DNA from: Bacteroidales bacterium | GTDB lineage: Bacteria; Bacteroidota; Bacteroidia; Bacteroidales; P3 | DNA length: 64,000 nucleotides | Direction of reading: 5' to 3' | NCBI GenBank assembly: GCA_017616895.1 | Contig: JAFZXE010000012.1 | Coordinates: forward strand, 93,582-157,581 | Shown: piece after piece, positions 1 through 9,276 of the stretch | Layout: each line of letters starts with the position of its first letter | Position numbering within the stretch: the first letter of the stretch is position 1 | Program-made: the position numbers and the translations under genes | The notes under the pieces: model-generated | What the model was told of the DNA's origin: nothing | Databases searched by the model: none | The model's input: the letters and a program-made list of their open reading frames with translations, nothing else

Positions 1-312
1 GTGTTTGGCTGCTATGCGCCGCATCGGGCAGCCGATGTTCCAGTTGACTTCAGTATAACCCAAATCGCCCATGCAGTCGGCCATACGCACAAACTCTTCG
101 AGCTCGTGTCCGAGTATCTGTGGGATGACTGGTATGCTGCCCTCGTTGCGTTCGGGTAGTATGTCCTCCAGCTGCTCGCGCCCGCCGCAGTTGCCGTGGG
201 TGAGCGACACAAACGGCGCCACGCTGCTGTCGAGCGCTCCGGGAAAACACTGGTTGTATGCCCTACGGAACATCAGTTCTGTCAAACCCTGCATCGGGGC
301 GAGTATCAGCAT
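1..312 (-). CDS. tRNA-dihydrouridine synthase family protein (N-terminal part, cut by window edge)
   Basis: Reduces uridine to dihydrouridine in tRNA using FMN. Only the first 104 residues are in the window; the reading frame is open at base 1. Visible family features are LAPMQGLTE at the N-terminus (FMN-binding start of the TIM barrel) and EVNWNIGCPMRR near residues 89-100, containing the N-x-G-C-P motif with the catalytic cysteine. The very short stretch before LAPM is like DusC-type proteins rather than DusB. The start ATG (310-312) overlaps the last 7 bases of the CvpA gene, so the two are probably translated as a coupled pair. Subfamily (A, B or C) cannot be decided from this fragment. 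Confidence 0.85.
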   Translation of the reverse strand, partial: MLILAPMQGLTELMFRRAYNQCFPGALDSSVAPFVSLTHGNCGGREQLEDILPERNEGSIPVIPQILGHELEEFVRMADCMGDLGYTEVNWNIGCPMRRIAAKH

Positions 313-812
313 GACTCGCTCCTCTCTGCCCGCTTCTGTATTACGTAGGTCTTCAGCTGTGAGGTGAGTGTGGTGCCGACTTTATTGATTGGGTTGAAAA
401 GCACCGAGCCTTCGCGGGTGTTCTGCGTTATCACATGCCCATGAGGGTCGGCCATAAGTATGAAACTCGTCAGCACACTCAGTATGCAGACGCATTTCAG
501 CATGCCCAGTACGGCTCCAAGCAACTTGTTGAGCAGTCCCACTTTCACGAGCTTCACAAGGTTTTCGGCGCATTTGCCCAAGAAGAAAGCTCCGACCACC
601 ACCGCCACGAAGATGATAAGGAATGCCGCCAGCACCGAGACTTCTCCTTTGATACCGATCATGCCGGAAACACTCTTGGCGAGGTGTATGGCGAGATAGC
701 AGCCGGCCACAATGCCGATGAGCATGGCGAGCTCGAAGATGATGCCACGCTTGAATCCCTTGTAGATGCACCAGCAGAGGGGTATGGCCAGCAGTATGTC
801 GAGAAAGTTCAC
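306..812 (-). CDS. CvpA family inner-membrane protein
   Basis: 168 residues with four hydrophobic segments (about residues 1-25, 28-48, 60-80 and 100-125), the usual CvpA topology. CvpA in Escherichia coli is linked to colicin V production and to envelope and bile-salt tolerance; the molecular role is unsettled. The N-terminal MNFLDILLAIPL and the GFKRGIIFELAMLIG segment are typical of the family. The gene overlaps the FKBP gene upstream by 4 bases and the dihydrouridine synthase gene downstream by 7, so it is the middle of a tight minus-strand operon. The C-terminal 45 residues are polar and probably cytoplasmic. Confidence 0.85.
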   Translation of the reverse strand: MNFLDILLAIPLCWCIYKGFKRGIIFELAMLIGIVAGCYLAIHLAKSVSGMIGIKGEVSVLAAFLIIFVAVVVGAFFLGKCAENLVKLVKVGLLNKLLGAVLGMLKCVCILSVLTSFILMADPHGHVITQNTREGSVLFNPINKVGTTLTSQLKTYVIQKRAERSESC

Positions 813-1714
813 TTGACCTCGATGAGCATTATGTCAATCACTATCGGTGTGTAAGGTGGCAGTATGCCGGCTCCTTCCTGGGAGCCGTAAGCCATGTTGG
901 ATGGTATTACGAGTGTCAGCTCACTACCGGCTTTCTGACCTTCCACGCCTTTGCCCCAGCCTTCTATCAAAGCCAGTTCGCCGACCTTGTATGACAGGGG
1001 TTCGAACACTCGGCCCTCAGTTGACAATCCACCGTCAGAAGCCATAGTGTCGATGCTGGTGTCGAAAAGTGTGCCGTCGAGGGTTCGGCAAACGAAGTCG
1101 GCCTTCACCTTGCGCCCTTTCTTCACGGCTTTGCCGTTGCCGGCTTTGCGCACCACGATATAGATGCCGTCGTCGGTGCGACGCCATTTGGCGGGATGTT
1201 CGTTGATGTAACGCTCAATCAGAGCCGGTTCTTCGGCTTTGCGTTGGTTCATCTCGGCGATATAGAGCTCTTGTTGGGAAGCTAGGTCTGAGGGGGTCAT
1301 CACGTCGTCAATCTTCACGGTATAGAAGAACCTCATGCCTGCACCTTTCTTGTATTTTTCGGGCATCTGTTTTTCGTCGAGGAATTTTGCCAGTTCGTCG
1401 GCCATGATACCGAACGTTGCCACGTCGCCTTTGTGCATCATCACCAATGCATCGGAGAGGTCGCCGAGAAAAGCTCGTTCGCCGACTTGGATCAACCTCT
1501 GCGGGTCGCCGGCATTGCTCATGATGGTGTCGCCCTCGAAGGTGAGAGTCATCTCGCCCACCAGCACGTCGCCGCGATGCACGCTCTGTGCGGCGGGATT
1601 CGACTTGTCAAAACGGTACATCAAGCCGCCGTCGGTTATGCTGAACGGCCGATCCTGTGCATATAGGCTCCCACCAATGGCAAATGCAAAAATAGCTGCG
1701 ATTATCTTCTTCAT
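809..1714 (-). CDS. FKBP-type peptidyl-prolyl cis-trans isomerase, exported
   Basis: 301 residues. A signal peptide covers residues 1-20 (MKKIIAAIFAFAIGG then SLYAQ). The C-terminal 110 residues form an FKBP domain: GRKVKADFVCRTLDGTLFD, the GWGKGVEGQKAGS loop, and AYGSQEGAGILPPYTPIVID near the end. The N-terminal half looks like a second, degenerate FKBP-like domain (GDVLVGEMTLTFEGD and a GERAFLGDLSDALVMMHKGD segment). It should catalyse proline isomerisation of exported proteins in the periplasm or on the outer-membrane side. The start is the ATG at 1712-1714, directly before the signal peptide; an in-frame TTG three codons upstream is less likely. A 7-bp TTCAAAA-type repeat separates it from valS. 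Confidence 0.88.
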   Translation of the reverse strand: MKKIIAAIFAFAIGGSLYAQDRPFSITDGGLMYRFDKSNPAAQSVHRGDVLVGEMTLTFEGDTIMSNAGDPQRLIQVGERAFLGDLSDALVMMHKGDVATFGIMADELAKFLDEKQMPEKYKKGAGMRFFYTVKIDDVMTPSDLASQQELYIAEMNQRKAEEPALIERYINEHPAKWRRTDDGIYIVVRKAGNGKAVKKGRKVKADFVCRTLDGTLFDTSIDTMASDGGLSTEGRVFEPLSYKVGELALIEGWGKGVEGQKAGSELTLVIPSNMAYGSQEGAGILPPYTPIVIDIMLIEVK

Positions 1715-1716
1715 TT

Positions 1717-1752
1717 GTTTCAAAATTCAAAATTCAACTTTCAAAATTCAAA
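1717..1752. repeat. Degenerate 7-bp tandem repeat (TTCAAAA type)
   Basis: About five units of TTCAAAA fill the space between the FKBP start and the valS stop. The same unit recurs at 35603, 36801, 47412 and 54512, three of these inside genes. Confidence 0.7.
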
Positions 1753-1753
1753 G

Positions 1754-4378
1754 TTATTTTCCCAGCGCTGCCAGCTGTGCTTTCAGCGCCTCTATCTTCT
1801 GCTCGGCGTCGGCTTTCTTCTGACGTTCTACGTTCACCACTTTCTCGGGAGCACCGTTGACGAATTTCTCGTTCGAGAGCTTCTTCATCACGCTGTTGAG
1901 GAATCCTTCCATATATTTCAGATCGGCCTCCAGCTTCTCGCGTTCTGCGGCTACGTCGATGTTCTGGCTCATCGGGATATAGTATTCCGTAGTGCCTACC
2001 ATGAACGAAGTGGCGCCTTCCAACTTATCCTGGGTTTTCTCGATTCTGCCAACGTTGGCCAGTTTCTTGATCAAGCCGTTAAACTGGTCGGCGTGTTCGC
2101 CGCGCACGTAGAGGTCGAGTTCCTCTTTTGGCGACAATCCTTTCGAGTTGCGGGTTCCGCGCACTCCGGCTATCACTTCCTGGGTGTTGGCGAAGTCGTC
2201 GAGCATCCGCTGGTCGTAGAACACGCTTTGCGGCATGTGCTGCAGCATGATGGTAGCGCTCTCGCAACGCTCTTTCAGTGTGTGCCATATCTCTTCTGTC
2301 ACAAATGGCATGAATGGGTGCAGTATGCACATCAGGCGCTCGAAGATGCCGAGTGTCGCCATATAGGTCTCGCGGTCGATGGGGCTGCCGTATGCGGGCT
2401 TCACCATCTCCAGATACCACGAGCAGAAGTCGTCCCACACCAGCTTGTAGCTCTTCATCAGAGCCTCGCTCAGGCGGTAGTGCTCAAAGTCGTATTCTAT
2501 TCCCTCGAGCACACAAGCCATACGCTGCTCCATCCACTGCACGCTGGTCTCGTTGTCGGCACTTTGTTTCAGCTCGTCGCTCACCTCCCATCCTTTCACC
2601 AGGCGCAGCGCGTTCCATATCTTGTTGGAGAAGTTGCGTCCCTGCTCGCAGATGCTTTCGTCGAAAGGTAGGTCGTTGCCGGCGGGAGCGGTGAGCAGCA
2701 TGCCCATCCTCACGCCGTCGGCGCCGTATTTCTCTATCAGCTCTATCGGGTCGGGCGAGTTTCCGAGACTCTTGCTCATCTTCCTGCCAAGCTTGTCTCT
2801 CACGATACCGGTGAAATAGACGTGCTTGAACGGCACCTCTTTGCGGTATTCCTCACCGGCCATAATCATCCTCGCCACCCAGAAGAAGATGATGTCGGGA
2901 GCGGTGATGAGGTCGTCGGTGGGGTAGTAGTACTTGATTTCGTCGTTGTCGGGGTTCCTTATGCCGTCGAAGAGCGAGATGGGCCACAGCCAGCTGCTGA
3001 ACCAGGTGTCGAGTACATCCTCGTCCTGACGCAGTTTCGACTTGTCGCTGATGCCGTATTTCTCCTGTGCTTTCTTCAACGCCTCTTCCTCGTTCACCGC
3101 CACTATCGTCTCCGTCTTTCCGTTCACCTCCACATAGTAGGCCGGTATCCGCTGGCCCCACCACAGCTGGCGGCTGATGCACCAGTCCTTGATGTTCTCC
3201 AGCCAGTGGCGGTAGATGTTCTTGAACTTCTCGGGGTGGAACTGTATCGTGTCGTCTTCCACCACTTCGAGGGCTTTCTTCGCGATGTCGCTCATCTTCA
3301 TGAACCACTGCGCCGACAGCTTGGGTTCTATCACGGCGTCGGTTCTCTCCGAGTGGCCCACCTTGTTGGTGTAGTCCTCGATCTTTTCAATCAATCCGGC
3401 TTCCTCGAGGTCTTTCACAATCTGCTTGCGGCAGGCGAAACGGTCCATTCCCGCATATTTTCCGCCGTGCTCGTTCAGCGTACCGTTGTCGTTGAAGATA
3501 TCTATCGACTCGAGGCTGTATTTCATGCCCAGGTTGTAGTCGTTGATATCGTGGGCGGGGGTGATTTTCAAGGCTCCCGTACCGAATTCCCTATCGACAT
3601 ATTCGTCCATGATTATCGGCACCACTCTGCCCACGCCGGGCACGATGACCTTCTTGCCTTTCAGCCACTGGTAGCGCTCGTCGTCGGGGTGTACACACAC
3701 AGCCGTATCGCCCATGATGGTCTCTGGACGGGTGGTCGCCACCACGATGTAGCGATCTTCGCCCTCAACAAAATATTTCAAGTAGAAGAGCTTGCCGTGA
3801 CTCTCCTTGTATATCACCTCTTCGTCACTCACAGCCGTGAGGGCTTTGGGGTCCCAGTTCACCATGCGCACTCCGCGGTAGATAAGCCCTTTGTCATACA
3901 GGTCGCAGAACACCCTTATCACGCTCTCGTAGCGAATGGGGTCCATCGTGAACGCCGTGCGGTCCCAGTCGCAGCTGGCACCCAGCTTTCTCAGCTGTTT
4001 CAGTATCGTGCCGCCGTGTTCCTCTTTCCACTCCCATGCATATTTCATGAATTCGTCGCGGCCAATGTCGCGCTTGTCGATACCCCGTTCTTTCAGCATA
4101 TTCACCACCTTGGCCTCGGTCGCAATCGAAGCGTGGTCGGTGCCCGGCACCCAGCAGGCGTTCCTGCCCATCATACGTGCGCGGCGCACCAGCACGTCCT
4201 GAATCGTGTTGTTCAGCATGTGGCCCATGTGCAGCACGCCGGTCACGTTGGGTGGCGGAATCACCACCACGTATGGGCGGCGGTTGTCAGGTTCCGAATG
4301 AAAGATTTTCTTCTCCAGCCAGAAAGAATACCATTTCTCCTCAACGGCAGCTGGATTGTATCTCGAAGCTATCTCCAT
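1754..4378 (-). CDS. valS: Valyl-tRNA synthetase
   Basis: Class I aminoacyl-tRNA synthetase that charges tRNA-Val in the cytoplasm. 874 residues, normal for ValS. The HIGH signature appears as HMGH at residues 50-53 within [16 protein letters not shown]. The editing (CP1) domain with [15 protein letters not shown] follows, then the KMSKS loop as [14 protein letters not shown] near residue 530. An alpha-helical anticodon-binding domain follows, and a C-terminal coiled-coil arm occupies roughly residues 800-874 (ending AALGK). The start ATG is followed by [17 protein letters not shown], as in homologues. The gene heads the minus-strand cluster valS-FKBP-cvpA-dus and faces recN across a 612-bp intergenic region. 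Confidence 0.98.
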   Translation of the reverse strand: MEIASRYNPAAVEEKWYSFWLEKKIFHSEPDNRRPYVVVIPPPNVTGVLHMGHMLNNTIQDVLVRRARMMGRNACWVPGTDHASIATEAKVVNMLKERGIDKRDIGRDEFMKYAWEWKEEHGGTILKQLRKLGASCDWDRTAFTMDPIRYESVIRVFCDLYDKGLIYRGVRMVNWDPKALTAVSDEEVIYKESHGKLFYLKYFVEGEDRYIVVATTRPETIMGDTAVCVHPDDERYQWLKGKKVIVPGVGRVVPIIMDEYVDREFGTGALKITPAHDINDYNLGMKYSLESIDIFNDNGTLNEHGGKYAGMDRFACRKQIVKDLEEAGLIEKIEDYTNKVGHSERTDAVIEPKLSAQWFMKMSDIAKKALEVVEDDTIQFHPEKFKNIYRHWLENIKDWCISRQLWWGQRIPAYYVEVNGKTETIVAVNEEEALKKAQEKYGISDKSKLRQDEDVLDTWFSSWLWPISLFDGIRNPDNDEIKYYYPTDDLITAPDIIFFWVARMIMAGEEYRKEVPFKHVYFTGIVRDKLGRKMSKSLGNSPDPIELIEKYGADGVRMGMLLTAPAGNDLPFDESICEQGRNFSNKIWNALRLVKGWEVSDELKQSADNETSVQWMEQRMACVLEGIEYDFEHYRLSEALMKSYKLVWDDFCSWYLEMVKPAYGSPIDRETYMATLGIFERLMCILHPFMPFVTEEIWHTLKERCESATIMLQHMPQSVFYDQRMLDDFANTQEVIAGVRGTRNSKGLSPKEELDLYVRGEHADQFNGLIKKLANVGRIEKTQDKLEGATSFMVGTTEYYIPMSQNIDVAAEREKLEADLKYMEGFLNSVMKKLSNEKFVNGAPEKVVNVERQKKADAEQKIEALKAQLAALGK

Positions 4379-4658
4379 GAATTACAATGATTAAAAATTA
4401 ATAATACATAAAAAGCGACTGCAAAGTTACGAAAAAAAATCGTTACCAACGAAAGAATGCAATCACGCGATGACACAATTGCAATAATATATGTCTTTTC
4501 CATATTTTGGTTGTCTGTTTATCCATCCTTAGTGATAAATGACACTTAATGACACAATGAAAACCGAATTTGGCTATATTCCCATATACCCAAGTTGAAC
4601 TGTGACGGAGCAACGCCAACCGACAGCAAACCAGGAAAAGAGGTCGAGAAAACGTTAA

Positions 4659-4666
4659 TATTTTTG
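4659..4666 (+). promoter_or_regulatory. Bacteroidota -7 box, TATTTTTG
   Basis: Matches TAnnTTTG. No clear TTTG lies 19-21 bases upstream. It points towards recN. Confidence 0.35.
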
Positions 4667-4697
4667 CCTTGATTCGTAAACCGCAATCCCAATAACG

Positions 4698-4705
4698 TAC
4701 TTTTG
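4698..4705 (+). promoter_or_regulatory. Bacteroidota -7 box, TACTTTTG
   Basis: Matches TAnnTTTG exactly and is followed by CA, a plausible approach to a start site. No clear -33 TTTG is seen. It points towards recN, with a leader of about 280 bases. Confidence 0.4.
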
Positions 4706-4809
4706 CATCAGAAATAATCAGACTTGGATTGTATAATTGTTTGAAAGTCAATGTTGAAATATTGATTGGTGATTCTAACTTGTTAATCCTGAATTATTAA
4801 CAAACACGC

Positions 4810-4853
4810 CGCTCACCTAACGCCCTACCAACGCCCACCTGACACCCTGTGTT
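4810..4853 (+). repeat. 11-bp-period array, copy A (upstream of recN)
   Basis: Four consecutive 11-mers: CGCTCACCTAA, CGCCCTACCAA, CGCCCACCTGA, CACCCTGTGTT. The array ends 138 bases before the recN start. The unit CGCCCTACCAA is the same as in the array upstream of the methylmalonyl-CoA epimerase gene (60953-60996, read on the minus strand), in the same orientation relative to the gene. Confidence 0.75.
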
Positions 4854-4990
4854 ATTTTCAACTTTTTTTCTTTGCTGAAGGCTGTAATATTTCTGTGTTC
4901 TTGGCGTTAATTATTAATGTTTTGATAGGGAAATCGGTAAAAACTTATATCAGTAATCCAATAAATTGACAATAATAAAACTGACTTCAA

Positions 4991-6694
4991 TTGATAGAAT
5001 CTTTACATATTGAAAACTACGCCCTTATCCGTGAGTCGGATATTGCTTTCGGCGACGGCTTTACGGCAATAACCGGCGAGACGGGTGCGGGAAAGTCGAT
5101 ATTGCTGGGCGCTCTCGGATTGGTGCTTGGCCAGCGCGCCGACACCGCTGCGCTCTATGACAGCACGAAGAAGTGCATCGTCGAAGCTCGCTTCAACATC
5201 GAAGGGCTGGGAATGGAGGCTCTCTTCGCCGAGCACGACCTCGACTACGACTCCACACTCATACTGCGCCGCGAGATACTCCCCAGCGCCAAGTCGCGCG
5301 CTTTCGTCAACGACACGCCTGTGACACTTCCGGTGATGAAAGAGGTGGCTACTCGATTGATAGACATACATTCGCAGCACGAGACGCTGACTCTCAGCGA
5401 GTCGGGTTTCCAGACGGAACTGCTCGACAGCTTCAACGGCGGTGCGGCCGCTCGTAAACAATACTCCGAGGCATACGGTGAATACACGACTTTGAAGCGT
5501 GAGCTCGAGGTACTTATGGCCGCAGACGCTCAAGGCAAGCGTGACCTCGACTACAACCGTTTCCTTTTCGACGAGTTGCAGAAGGCCGCCTTAAGCGATG
5601 GCGAACAGGAAGATTTAGAAAAAGAGTCGGAACTGCTCGAACACACGGAGGTGATAAAGCAGACGCTCTCGTCGATAACACAGAGTTGCGCTTCGGACGA
5701 CAACTCGGCGGTAACAGCCCTTCTGACCGCTAAGTCGCAGCTCTCCAAGGTGGTGTCGTTCCATCCCGACCTGGAGGAGCTTTTCAACCGCCTTGACTCG
5801 AGTATCATAGAGCTGCGCGACATAATGGGCAGCATCGAGACGATCGACAACGACTTGATTTATTCGACCGAACGTCAGGATTATGTCAACGAACGGCTCG
5901 ACACTATATATCGTTTGCAGAAGAAACATAACGTGAACTCGATAGCGGAACTGCTGCAGATAGAACAGCGCCTCGACGAAGCCATACAAGCCGCCGACAA
6001 CATGGACGAGCGCATTAAAACCGCGATGGAGGATGTCGATAAGGCCTACTCGAAGTTGCAGCAGGTAGCGGAGAAACTGACCGCCATACGCCGCAAGTCG
6101 GCCACGTTTGTAGAAAAGCAGATACTGCCCACACTTGCCTCGCTCGGCATGAAGGACGCACGTCTGGAGGTGCGCATAACGCCCGCAAAGGAGTTCGGCC
6201 CTACGGGTGGCGACGAGGTGACATTCTTTTTCAGCGCCAACAAAGGGTCGGAACCTCGCGAAATAGGAAAGGTGGCATCGGGAGGCGAACTGTCGCGTCT
6301 GATGCTTGCCATCAAGTCTCTCATCTCGCAGGCGACGCTGCTGCCAACCATCATCTTCGACGAGATAGACACGGGTGTGTCGGGCGATATCGCCGTACAG
6401 GTGGGTTCTATTCTGCGCTCGATGGCGTCGCACATGCAGGTGATAGCCATAACCCATCTGCCACAGATAGCCGCCACAGCCTCAGCTCAGCTGAAAGTAT
6501 ATAAGCAGGTCGAGTCGCTCGCCGGTCAAACGTCAGACACCACTCAGCGTACCGCATCGCACATAAGGCCGCTCTCCACCGACGAACGCGTCCACGAGGT
6601 GGCTGTGATGCTTTCGTCGGAACCTCCGACAGAAGCTGCCCTCCAAACCGCCCGAGAGCTGATGAGTGCGTGCCCGCACAGATCAGTTAAGTAG
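4991..6694 (+). CDS. recN: DNA repair protein RecN
   Basis: SMC-like ATPase that holds or organises DNA ends during double-strand break repair; acts in the cytoplasm with RecA. 567 residues, the normal size. Walker A is GETGAGKS at residues 29-36. Two long coiled-coil arms fill about residues 150-390. The ABC signature is ASGGELSRLML and Walker B is IIFDEIDTGVSGDIA in the C-terminal third. The start is a TTG: MIESLHIENYALI aligns with the usual RecN N-terminus and no ATG lies between the preceding stop and this point. The last residues (SACPHRSVK) are encoded by a copy of the GTGCGTGCCCGCAC hairpin element. Confidence 0.95.
   Translation: MIESLHIENYALIRESDIAFGDGFTAITGETGAGKSILLGALGLVLGQRADTAALYDSTKKCIVEARFNIEGLGMEALFAEHDLDYDSTLILRREILPSAKSRAFVNDTPVTLPVMKEVATRLIDIHSQHETLTLSESGFQTELLDSFNGGAAARKQYSEAYGEYTTLKRELEVLMAADAQGKRDLDYNRFLFDELQKAALSDGEQEDLEKESELLEHTEVIKQTLSSITQSCASDDNSAVTALLTAKSQLSKVVSFHPDLEELFNRLDSSIIELRDIMGSIETIDNDLIYSTERQDYVNERLDTIYRLQKKHNVNSIAELLQIEQRLDEAIQAADNMDERIKTAMEDVDKAYSKLQQVAEKLTAIRRKSATFVEKQILPTLASLGMKDARLEVRITPAKEFGPTGGDEVTFFFSANKGSEPREIGKVASGGELSRLMLAIKSLISQATLLPTIIFDEIDTGVSGDIAVQVGSILRSMASHMQVIAITHLPQIAATASAQLKVYKQVESLAGQTSDTTQRTASHIRPLSTDERVHEVAVMLSSEPPTEAALQTARELMSACPHRSVK
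6666..6690 (+). repeat. 3'-end hairpin element, copy 1 (inside recN C-terminus)
   Basis: GTGCG-TGCC-CGCAC: 5-bp stem with a TGCC loop. It overlaps the last codons of recN in the sense orientation. Confidence 0.7.
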
Positions 6695-6771
6695 TTGGCG
6701 TTCACGTAATCGTTATTCACAATTTCATAACTACACCTATCAACGTATCAACATATCAACATAACCTCCCC

Positions 6772-8607
6772 TTGAATCTCAAAATACTCATAATTCTTTC
6801 CTTCATTCCTTTTTCTGGCTGTCATTCGGTTGATGCCGAAACGCCGGTTGCAGACACTGTGCGTAAAGTGGAGATGCCAGCGCAGGAGCCGCTGGTACAG
6901 CAGCATCCAGTCGATGCTGCCTCGTTGCCAAAGGACTATTTCATCGCTCCGATGAAGATTCCTATGTCGCTTTCGGCCACTTTCGGTGAGATACGCACCA
7001 ACCACTTCCATGGTGGACTCGACCTGCGTGTGGGCGGAGATGTGGGCGAGCCGATATATGCCGCCGCCGAAGGCTATGTGTCGCGTATCAAGGTGTCGCC
7101 CTGGGGCGGTGGAAAACATATCTACATCACCCATCCCAACGGCTTTCGCACCGTCTATATGCATCTCGACGGTTACGCTGGCGAGCTGGCTAAGTTCGTC
7201 CACGACTATCAGTATTCCCATCGGTTGTTTGCCTTCGATGTGGATTTGCCGCAGGATTCTATTATGGTCGAAAAAGGACAGCTGATCGGCTATGCTGGCA
7301 ATTCGGGTTCGTCGGGTGGACCGCATCTGCACTACGAGATACGTTTTGCCGACAACGATCAACCCATCAACCCTCTGTATTTCGGTATCGAATATTCCGA
7401 CCCTCTGCCGCCTACCATCGCCAACGTGAAGCTCTATCCAGCTGACAAATCGACGATCATCGACGGTGTCTCAAAAGAGTGGATTCTTACTTCAGCCCGC
7501 AAGGTTGGCAAGCGCTATATGTCAGTAACCGCCGATTCGGTCACCGTTTCGGGGCGTTTCTATGCGGGCATCTATGCCTACGACAAGTCGGATAAAGACT
7601 CTCGCAGAAACGGTGTGGAACGTATAGAAATATACGTTGACGGCGCTCTTTTTGCCATCTACAGCGTCCCGTCGTACATCTACGAGGAGACTCGCGCCAT
7701 CAACGCCCAGATCGACTATCAGCAATACCAGAAAAACAAGGAGTATTACGTCATAACGCGTCAGCTGCCGGGCATCCGATACCCCAAGGTGACTGTCGCA
7801 CGTGACAGCGGCTATATCTGCTTCCACGACAACGCCTTGCATAAGATGGAGTTCCGCGTCTATGACTATAAGGGTAACGTCGCCAAGCAGTCGCTGAAGG
7901 TACGCTCTGTATTTGATGAATCGGTCGGCAGTCAGCAACCTGTTTCTGGTCACAGTTCACAGGTCACAGATCATGGTTCTCAGTTCAGAATCCGCTATTC
8001 AAAATCAAAGGTTATCGACACCGCAGGCTTCCGTCTTACCATTAAGCCTTACACTCTTTTTTCAGATGACGAGCTGGTGTTCCGCATCTTGCAGCGCAAG
8101 GCTGGCTTCTACGGCAACGTCTATACCATATATCCGCGCAACTACAACTACCCGCCAAACAACGCCTACACCATCGAGCTGCCGATGCCGCATGGCGTTA
8201 AAGTTAACCGATCTAAGTTGCTTATCTGCAGCGTGGCGGGAAAGAAATTCTCTGCCGTCGAGACGCGTATCGAGGACGGTGTGCTTAAAGCCGATGTCAA
8301 ATATTTCGGCTCGTTCACAGTGGCTGCAGACACCGTGCCGCCTGTGGTAATCCCCTCGAACTTCAAAGACGGCGCCACAATCACAAAGAAGGAGTTGCGG
8401 CTGAAGATTACCGACGACTTCTCTGGTATCGCCACCTACAACTGTTTTATCAGCGGACGTTGGGTTCTTGCCGAATACGACCCCAAGGTTGCCGCGCTCA
8501 TCATCGACTCCAAGTTACTCAGAAAAGGACAGAACACCTTGGCTGTCAAAGTCGCCGATGCTGTCGGCAACCTCACCGAAACCAAATACACTCTATTTAA
8601 GCAGTGA
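6772..8607 (+). CDS. M23 family metallopeptidase lipoprotein
   Basis: 611 residues. The N-terminus has a lipoprotein-type signal ending FIPFSGC. The LytM/M23 domain spans about residues 55-200 and keeps the zinc and catalytic residues: HGGLD (HxxxD) near residue 80 and HLH near residue 186 in SGGPHLHYEIRF. It should cleave peptidoglycan cross-bridges in the periplasm. The remaining 400 residues look like beta-sandwich domains of unknown role. The start is a TTG after a TATCAACA repeat; no ATG is available before the signal peptide. At 7947-7988 the gene contains six heptamers of the GGTCACA/GTTCACA repeat, 42 bp, hence in frame (reads SGHSSQVTDHGSQF). The downstream gene overlaps the stop codon. 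Confidence 0.9.
   Translation: MNLKILIILSFIPFSGCHSVDAETPVADTVRKVEMPAQEPLVQQHPVDAASLPKDYFIAPMKIPMSLSATFGEIRTNHFHGGLDLRVGGDVGEPIYAAAEGYVSRIKVSPWGGGKHIYITHPNGFRTVYMHLDGYAGELAKFVHDYQYSHRLFAFDVDLPQDSIMVEKGQLIGYAGNSGSSGGPHLHYEIRFADNDQPINPLYFGIEYSDPLPPTIANVKLYPADKSTIIDGVSKEWILTSARKVGKRYMSVTADSVTVSGRFYAGIYAYDKSDKDSRRNGVERIEIYVDGALFAIYSVPSYIYEETRAINAQIDYQQYQKNKEYYVITRQLPGIRYPKVTVARDSGYICFHDNALHKMEFRVYDYKGNVAKQSLKVRSVFDESVGSQQPVSGHSSQVTDHGSQFRIRYSKSKVIDTAGFRLTIKPYTLFSDDELVFRILQRKAGFYGNVYTIYPRNYNYPPNNAYTIELPMPHGVKVNRSKLLICSVAGKKFSAVETRIEDGVLKADVKYFGSFTVAADTVPPVVIPSNFKDGATITKKELRLKITDDFSGIATYNCFISGRWVLAEYDPKVAALIIDSKLLRKGQNTLAVKVADAVGNLTETKYTLFKQ
7947..7988 (+). repeat. Six 7-bp units inside the M23 peptidase gene
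   Basis: Units such as GGTCACA, GTTCACA, GGTCACA, GATCATG, GTTCTCA, GTTCAGA. This is the reverse complement of the family forming the 14-unit array at 28917. The total length is a multiple of 21, so the frame is kept. Confidence 0.65.
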
Positions 8608-9233
8608 AAAACAACGATTCACAGGTCTCAAGTCTCATGGTGTTCCTTGTCGGTTACATGTACAGCGGCAAATCGACCACAGCTCGCTTGCTTGCTGACT
8701 ATCTGAAGGAGCACTACGATGGTCCTGTTGAATGGATTGATACCGACGAGGCCGTCGAGGAACGCTACCACCTTACCATTGCCGATTGTTTCCGTCGCTA
8801 CGGAGAACCTCTGTTCCGCTCCCTCGAATCCACCGTGCTCCATTCACTGACTGTTAGCGGTCAGCAATCACCAGTCACTAACACATTAACACAATCACAC
8901 AATAACGCAATCACAATCATTTCCACCGGTGGCGGTACACCCTGTTTCAACGACAATATGCAGTGGATGCTCGACCACGGTTTGACCATATATCTGCGTC
9001 TCGACGAAGCGGGAATCCTGAAACGTATGGCCGTCTCACGAAAACCACGTCCCATCCTTGCTGAGATGTCGCCTGATCAGCGTGCCGAGCACATCCACGC
9101 CCAGCTGCAACAGCGTCAGCCTTTCTACAGTAAGGCTCACCTGACTTTCGATGCCGCCAACCCCGACCTCGCCGTCATCTCACAGAAAATTATGGAATGG
9201 TTATCATCGAGGCAAATGGATTCTATGGAATAA
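8604..9233 (+). CDS. aroK: Shikimate kinase
   Basis: Phosphorylates shikimate to shikimate 3-phosphate with ATP in the chorismate pathway. Walker A is GYMYSGKST, followed by the shikimate-binding DTDEAVEE region, the FRSLES helix, the STGGGTP motif and the LID arginines in VSRKPRPIL. 209 residues from the GTG at 8604, which overlaps the M23 stop codon by four bases; the ATG at 8637 (MVFLVGYMYSGK) is an equally plausible start and fits homologues better. Between the FRSLES helix and the GGG strand an extra loop of about 20 residues is encoded by period-8 repeat DNA (8846-8920). Confidence 0.92.
   Translation: MKNNDSQVSSLMVFLVGYMYSGKSTTARLLADYLKEHYDGPVEWIDTDEAVEERYHLTIADCFRRYGEPLFRSLESTVLHSLTVSGQQSPVTNTLTQSHNNAITIISTGGGTPCFNDNMQWMLDHGLTIYLRLDEAGILKRMAVSRKPRPILAEMSPDQRAEHIHAQLQQRQPFYSKAHLTFDAANPDLAVISQKIMEWLSSRQMDSME
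8846..8920 (+). repeat. Short-period repeat DNA inside aroK
   Basis: Contains GTTAGCGGTCAGCAATCACC then 8-bp units such as CATTAACA, CAATCACA, CAATAACG, CAATCACA. The same unit on the other strand occurs between genes at 30410-30455. It is read in frame as a Ser/Thr/Asn/Gln-rich loop. Confidence 0.6.
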
Positions 9234-9276
9234 TAAAACGTGACTGCGGGCGTTATTCCAATAAATTTCTCGTGTT

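Larger units (their letters stand above)
4379..4990. other. 612-bp intergenic region between divergent valS and recN
   Basis: No convincing gene. It holds two TAnnTTTG-type -7 boxes on the plus strand (4659-4666 and 4698-4705) and an array of four 11-bp units (4810-4853). The bases from 4706 to 4990 would be a long leader for recN if either box is used. An open frame of 102 codons on the minus strand has no recognisable similarity or codon bias and is not called. Confidence 0.6.

Noticed and set aside
2822-4390. 522-codon open frame antisense to valS
   Set aside because: It is the mirror of a certain gene in GC-rich DNA; its product is His/Val-rich with no family features.
4443-4751. 102-codon minus-strand frame in the valS-recN gap
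   Set aside because: AT-rich, no similarity, no promoter or plausible start, and it runs through the plus-strand -7 boxes.
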